NCBI GenBank assembly: GCA_904502225.1
Contig: CAJGDO010000009.1
Location: forward strand, 1-47,134
Reading direction: 5' to 3'
From: an uncultured Clostridia bacterium
Lineage (GTDB): Bacteria; Bacillota; Clostridia; Christensenellales; Borkfalkiaceae
DNA: 47,134 nucleotides
Made by a program: the position numbers and the translations under genes. The first letter of the stretch is position 1, and the number at the start of each line of letters is the position of its first letter. Shown here one piece after another: positions 43,469 to 47,134 of the stretch. The notes below the pieces were generated by a model, which saw only the letters and a program-made list of their open reading frames with translations, searched no databases and had not been told where the DNA came from.

Positions 43469-43488
43469 TTTCAAACATATATTTGAAA
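43469..43488. promoter_or_regulatory. Inverted repeat TTTCAAA/TTTGAAA in the acyltransferase leader
   Basis: Perfect 7-bp arms around CATATA, just downstream of the expected transcription start and 12 bp before the ATG. A repressor site here could block transcription, or a hairpin could mask initiation. It does not match the FapR consensus. Confidence 0.4.
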
Positions 43489-43499
43489 TATTACTAAAG

Positions 43500-44783
43500 A
43501 TGGAAAAAGATTATATTAGAGAGTTTAGGAATAGAAAAATCAAAAAGCCAAACGCATTTATTGCACGCTTGGTTCAATTTGTCTTTAAGTGCATTTCAAA
43601 AAAGCGTAAGGTTGATTTTGTATATAGTGACGAATATTTAAAGATGAAAGATAGTCAAGCAATATATTTATGCCAACATAAATCTTCACTTGACTATATT
43701 TATTTTTTTGCGGGCATTAAAAATTTGAACACGCATATATTATGCGGGTATCAAAACGTTTTTAACAAAAACGTATATAAAATGCTTAAAAATTTGGGCG
43801 TTATTGCAAAGATGTTGTATCAACCTGACGTGCAAGCAACAATGCAAATGATGCAAGCCATTAAAAAAGGTGCAAGCATAGCCATTTTTCCAGAAGGCAT
43901 ACAATCGACTTCCGGTTCAACGCACCCAATAAACCCAGCAACACAACATTTTATTAAGAAGGTTGAACTTCCTGTTGTTTTGGTCACTTTTAAGGGTTCA
44001 TATTTTTCAAGAACACGCTATTCAAGTGACGTTAAGAAGGGAAAAATAACCGTTAAGTTTGATAAAATTTTTGATAGTGAAGATATTAAAAATCTTTCAA
44101 GCGAACAAATATACGAACAACTTTTACAAAAGTTTAAGTATAACGAGTTTGAAGAATTCAGTGGCGAAAGAACGGCTTTTTATGGCAAAAAGCCTAATAT
44201 ATATGGTTTAGACAACATAATTTATAAATGTCCAAACTGCCAAAGCGAGCATTGTTTTTCAACTGAAAACGACACGATGACTTGCAGTAATTGTAATTTT
44301 TCAATCAAAATGGATGAATATTACGATATAAAAAGCGTCAATGGTAAATTGCCGTTTAAAAATATTGACGAGTGGTATAAGTGGCAAAGAAAACAAGTCG
44401 CCAAAGAAGTTTTAAGCGAAGAGTTTAGACTTTCAACAAGGGTAAAAATTAGCGATATAAACAATAAAAAGTTGGATAACAACTATTCTTTGTTGTCGCA
44501 TGGTGAAGGCGTTTTAACTTTAACAAATAAAGGGCTAACCTATAACGGCACTTTTGATGGGGAAGAAGTGGAACTGTTCTTTGAGCCAGAGCAAGTTTAT
44601 TCTTTAACAATGTCACTTCAATATGATTTGGACTTATATTACAAGAGCAAATACTATAACTTTAAGTTTTTGCAAGATGAGAAGCACGTGGTAAAGTGGA
44701 TGCTTTCAGCAGAAGAAATCCACAACTTGTATGATAGCGTGTGGAGAAAGTTTAGTCGAGAGGTTTATGATTATGAAGATTAA
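43500..44783 (+). CDS. PlsC-type lysophospholipid acyltransferase with C-terminal zinc ribbon
   Basis: 427 residues. Acyltransferase motif I HKSSLD (HX4D, His60 and Asp65) and motif III FPEGIQS (~129-135) place it with 1-acylglycerol-3-phosphate acyltransferases, which make phosphatidic acid at the membrane. At ~244-265 is a zinc ribbon (CPNC at 244-247, CSNC at 262-265). A ~150-residue C-terminal part has no assigned role but looks like a beta-rich PH/GRAM-like fold (GVLTLTNKGLTYNGTFDGEE). Two-part clostridial proteins of this kind exist. Weak Shine-Dalgarno. The next gene starts inside this one's 3' end. Confidence 0.85.
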   Translation: MEKDYIREFRNRKIKKPNAFIARLVQFVFKCISKKRKVDFVYSDEYLKMKDSQAIYLCQHKSSLDYIYFFAGIKNLNTHILCGYQNVFNKNVYKMLKNLGVIAKMLYQPDVQATMQMMQAIKKGASIAIFPEGIQSTSGSTHPINPATQHFIKKVELPVVLVTFKGSYFSRTRYSSDVKKGKITVKFDKIFDSEDIKNLSSEQIYEQLLQKFKYNEFEEFSGERTAFYGKKPNIYGLDNIIYKCPNCQSEHCFSTENDTMTCSNCNFSIKMDEYYDIKSVNGKLPFKNIDEWYKWQRKQVAKEVLSEEFRLSTRVKISDINNKKLDNNYSLLSHGEGVLTLTNKGLTYNGTFDGEEVELFFEPEQVYSLTMSLQYDLDLYYKSKYYNFKFLQDEKHVVKWMLSAEEIHNLYDSVWRKFSREVYDYED

Positions 44784-45504
44784 AAAAGAAAGAGCAATAA
44801 TATTTGCCACTTTGCTCATTTTAACAGCAGTTATAATCTTTTCGGTATTGAATTGGGATACTATAAAATATTTGTTCAGTCAAGTTTCTTCGGGAACGGT
44901 TGTGGTAAAAGAATATGTGTTATCATTGGGGCTAACGGGCTTTATTGCAATGACAATCGTAATGATAATTTGCTTTTTCTTTCCGTTCATATCATCCGTT
45001 CCTATCCAACTAACGTCTGCCGTCAGTTATGGGCTTTGGGGCGGTTTAATCCACGTCGCCCTTTCAGTTTTTATGGCAAGTCAGTTGGCATACTTATTCA
45101 CAAAAAGCACGCTGGTTTTAAGTTCTAACAAGAAAAAAGAAGAACACCGCTTGATGGAAGAAAAGATTAAAAACAGCAAAAGAAGTATATATTATTTTTT
45201 ATTTTTGGCTTATTTAGCACCATTTGTTCCATTTTTGATAATACATATGATTGCCGCAGACAGCGGTATGAAGTGGTGGAAATACGCACTTGTGACGCTT
45301 ATTGGGCCTATCCCAGACATAATAGCAACGCTTTGGGCGGGCGTTAAAATAACAAGTTCGTCTTCGCCAATTGTTTCTTATATCATTTTATTAGTTATAA
45401 TAACTATAGTTGTTTTATCTATGCTTTATAAAAAGAAGATAGTTGATTGGATTTTTGCACCAAAGGAGAAAAATGAAAATGAACAACAAGGAAAAAACCA
45501 ATAA
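44773..45504 (+). CDS. TVP38/TMEM64 (DedA-like, VTT domain) membrane protein
   Basis: 243 residues from ATG 44773 (MKIKKERAIIF), nine bases after AGAGG; ATG 44767 is possible but closer. Five to six membrane helices with the family motif FFPFISSVPIQLTSAVSYGLWGG and the helix-breaking APFVPFLIIHMIA second half. VTT/DedA proteins are linked to lipid or undecaprenyl-phosphate flipping. Starts within the acyltransferase gene, and its own 3' end overlaps the transporter start by 32 bp, so the three are translationally coupled. Confidence 0.88.
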   Translation: MKIKKERAIIFATLLILTAVIIFSVLNWDTIKYLFSQVSSGTVVVKEYVLSLGLTGFIAMTIVMIICFFFPFISSVPIQLTSAVSYGLWGGLIHVALSVFMASQLAYLFTKSTLVLSSNKKKEEHRLMEEKIKNSKRSIYYFLFLAYLAPFVPFLIIHMIAADSGMKWWKYALVTLIGPIPDIIATLWAGVKITSSSSPIVSYIILLVIITIVVLSMLYKKKIVDWIFAPKEKNENEQQGKNQ

Positions 45505-46921
45505 GGGAAAAGAGTTGAATTCAGACCTTAAATTTGGTCTTAAAAGTTTTATAACAATTTGTTCTATTTTATTTGGGATAATGATTTTTGTGGGGATTTT
45601 AACATACGTTGTTCCTGCAGGTCAATATTTGGTTGATAAACAAACGGGAAAAGTTATTCCAAATTCCTTTTCATTTATCGAAAGCACAACGACATTACCG
45701 GTTTGGCGTTGGCTTACCGCACCAATAGAAGCACTTTTGTTCGGTGAGGGGAACTTTAATATCGTTCAAATCATAGCCGTGCTATTAGTTTTGGGCGGGA
45801 CCTTCAAAGTGCTTGATAAGGCGGGATTATTGGTGGCAATCGTTCACATTGTGGTGGACAAGTTCTATGAAAAAAGATATTTGCTAATTTGGATTATAAC
45901 CCTTGTAATGATGTTGCTTGCATCTTGCTTTGGGCTTCAAGAAGAACTTTTAATCCTTTTCCCAATTTTCTTGGCAATGTCAAAGGCGATGGGGTGGAGT
46001 AAAGAACAAGCCGTAAGTTTAATTTTAATCACAACGGGCGTTGGTTTTACAACTGCGATGTTCAATCCATTTACAGTTGGCGTTGCATCAGACCTTGCTG
46101 AAATATCTGTTTTAGATGGGCTTTGGTTCCGTTTATTGATGTTTGTGGTTTTATATTTCTTTACTTGCATTTACTTAACGCATATGGCAAAGAAAGATGA
46201 AAAACGCAATGTCAAGATTGAAAATGACCAACAATTCACCCACTTAACGCAAGAAGAAAAGCAAGAATATTCTAACAAGGCAAAAATGGCGTGTGCATTG
46301 TTTTTAGGTGCATTGCTTGTAATTGTTATCTCATCAGCAATACCTTTTCTAGCAGATTTAGGGTTAGGTATGGTATTTATGGCGTTGGCATTTTTGGTTG
46401 GCACGTTTGTAATAGGCAAAAAAAGTTTAGGTTCAATTAAACAAACCTTAAAAGCATTTTTAACTGGTGCAAAAGACTTGTCACCATCAATAGTAATTAT
46501 TTTGCTTGCGTTTAGCGTTAAATATATCGCTGAAAGAGGCAATATTTTACACACCACTTTCTATTATTGCTATAATTTTATGAGTGGACAATCGCCATAT
46601 TTATCAGTCGTTGTATTGTATTTGATAATTTTAATATTTGAATTTTTTATTCCGGGTTCGCTTGCAAAAGCATTGCTTTTGATACCGCTTTTAACTTTAT
46701 CGCCATTACCAGGAATAAGTGCGAATATTATAATTTTAGCCTTTTTGTTTGGCGATGGCTATACAAACGTTTTATACCCAACGTGCGGAACGCTTGTGGT
46801 GGGCTTAAGTTTATCAAATGTAAGTTTTGTAAGTTGGCTAAAACGAACAGGCTTATTCCAAATACTATTATTTATCATCTCTGTTGCATTTTTAATGTTC
46901 GCAGTTTATATCGGACTATAA
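45473..46921 (+). CDS. YfcC-family membrane transporter
   Basis: 482 residues from ATG 45473 (GGAG four bases upstream); ATG 45479 is an alternative. About 12 membrane helices. FVGILTYVVPAGQY near the N-terminus, CFGLQEELLILFPIF, GVGFTTAMFNPFTVGVAS and a C-terminal PTCGTLVVGLSLSNV are typical of the YfcC/DcuC-ArcD superfamily. Substrates in the family are C4-dicarboxylates, amino acids or peptides; none can be assigned here. It has no regulator beside it. Confidence 0.88.
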   Translation: MKMNNKEKTNKGKELNSDLKFGLKSFITICSILFGIMIFVGILTYVVPAGQYLVDKQTGKVIPNSFSFIESTTTLPVWRWLTAPIEALLFGEGNFNIVQIIAVLLVLGGTFKVLDKAGLLVAIVHIVVDKFYEKRYLLIWIITLVMMLLASCFGLQEELLILFPIFLAMSKAMGWSKEQAVSLILITTGVGFTTAMFNPFTVGVASDLAEISVLDGLWFRLLMFVVLYFFTCIYLTHMAKKDEKRNVKIENDQQFTHLTQEEKQEYSNKAKMACALFLGALLVIVISSAIPFLADLGLGMVFMALAFLVGTFVIGKKSLGSIKQTLKAFLTGAKDLSPSIVIILLAFSVKYIAERGNILHTTFYYCYNFMSGQSPYLSVVVLYLIILIFEFFIPGSLAKALLLIPLLTLSPLPGISANIIILAFLFGDGYTNVLYPTCGTLVVGLSLSNVSFVSWLKRTGLFQILLFIISVAFLMFAVYIGL

Positions 46922-46949
46922 TTTAATTGTTGATAGAAAAAAAGGATTG

Positions 46950-46977
46950 CTTAAGGGCGTCACTCTTAGGGATTTTT
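46950..46977 (+). terminator. Probable terminator after the YfcC-type gene
   Basis: Six-base arms CTTAAG/CTTAGG (one G:U) around a 9-nt loop, followed by GATTTTTA. Weak but properly placed. Confidence 0.45.
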
Positions 46978-46994
46978 ATTCATAACAAAAGTGT

Positions 46995-47033
46995 AGCACA
47001 CTACATTTCACTTTTAGTGAAGTATAGTGTGCT
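46995..47033. repeat. Long imperfect palindrome at window end
   Basis: Outer arms AGCACACTA (46995-47003) / TAGTGTGCT (47025-47033), inner arms TTCACT (47007-47012) / AGTGAA (47016-47021), 3-nt loop. Followed by TTTTCTT, so a terminator role is possible. It leads into the GTGATAT array. Confidence 0.7.
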
Positions 47034-47063
47034 TTTCTTATCCATAAAATCAATATTAAATTA

Positions 47064-47134
47064 GTGATATTTTTAGCCTTGTGGCTAAAAGTGATATGCA
47101 AGGTGTTGCGTTATATTTTGACTTGCTGTCAAAG
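47064..47134. repeat. GTGATAT-hairpin array (continues beyond window)
   Basis: GTGATAT (47064-47070), hairpin TTTTAGCC-TTGT-GGCTAAAA (47071-47090), GTGATAT (47091-47097), hairpin GCAA-GGTG-TTGC (47098-47109), GTTATAT (47110-47116), hairpin TTTGAC-TTGCT-GTCAAA (47117-47133), then G at the window edge. The heptamer is conserved; the hairpin arms differ each time but always pair. Confidence 0.75.

Noticed and set aside
47064..47134. CRISPR array at the window end
   Set aside because: The repeat is only 7 bp, intervals are 12-20 bp and self-complementary, and no cas genes are visible. It is a hairpin array, not CRISPR.

Overview
The window is A+T-rich and densely coded, with Gram-positive style genes: lipoprotein signal peptides, a T-box riboswitch, GGAGG-type ribosome binding sites, intrinsic terminators, a forespore sigma factor (SigG) and the rpsF-ssb-rpsR operon. 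This points to a spore-forming, probably gut-associated, uncultured Clostridia-type Firmicute. The placement is inferred from gene content; there is no rRNA in the window.

Layout. 1-2968: 3' part of a large secreted Ig-like (MBG-type) repeat protein with recently duplicated modules. 3069-5072: a MocR/PdxR-type regulator lacking its C-terminal subdomain, followed by a pyridoxal/pyridoxamine kinase. 5199-5969: sigG, apparently without a canonical start codon. 6027-7307 (minus): serS. 7527-12237: a DeoR regulator, then cysE-cysS-alaS with an unusually short AlaRS. 12317-12393: tRNA-Arg(ACG). 12581-15057: a polar amino-acid ABC importer whose ATPase carries an extra segment of about 60 residues. 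15138-17749: a T-box leader controlling a three-domain protein (XRE helix-turn-helix, cupin, acyl-CoA synthetase). 17877-19787: dinB, with trmO convergent to it.

19953-37200 is the accessory heart of the window: a secreted CBM-like protein, an AraC regulator divergent from a CUT1-type sugar ABC importer (large lipoprotein receptor and two permeases, no ATPase), then four very large exported proteins, namely a multidomain Ig-like protein, a DUF4838 glycoside-hydrolase-like protein, a Big_2/GLUG lipoprotein and a GLUG-containing secreted protein. I read this as a Gram-positive glycan capture, processing and import locus with little classical CAZyme content. It is the best candidate for an undescribed system here.

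37276-46921 is mostly housekeeping: a lipid kinase, the CCA-adding enzyme (possibly leaderless) coupled to an 836-residue membrane-anchored repeat protein of unknown function, rpsF-ssb-rpsR with a candidate S6:S18 leader, and a translationally overlapping trio (PlsC-like acyltransferase with zinc ribbon, TVP38/DedA-like membrane protein, YfcC-type transporter). The window ends in the middle of an intergenic array in which the heptamer GTGATAT alternates with unrelated small hairpins.

The observations most worth following are the T-box-controlled regulator-enzyme fusion, which suggests amino-acid synthesis from scavenged branched or aromatic acids; the AraC/ABC/giant-exoprotein locus; the GTGATAT-hairpin array; the new repeat family in the protein after cca; and the AUA/AUU start of sigG.
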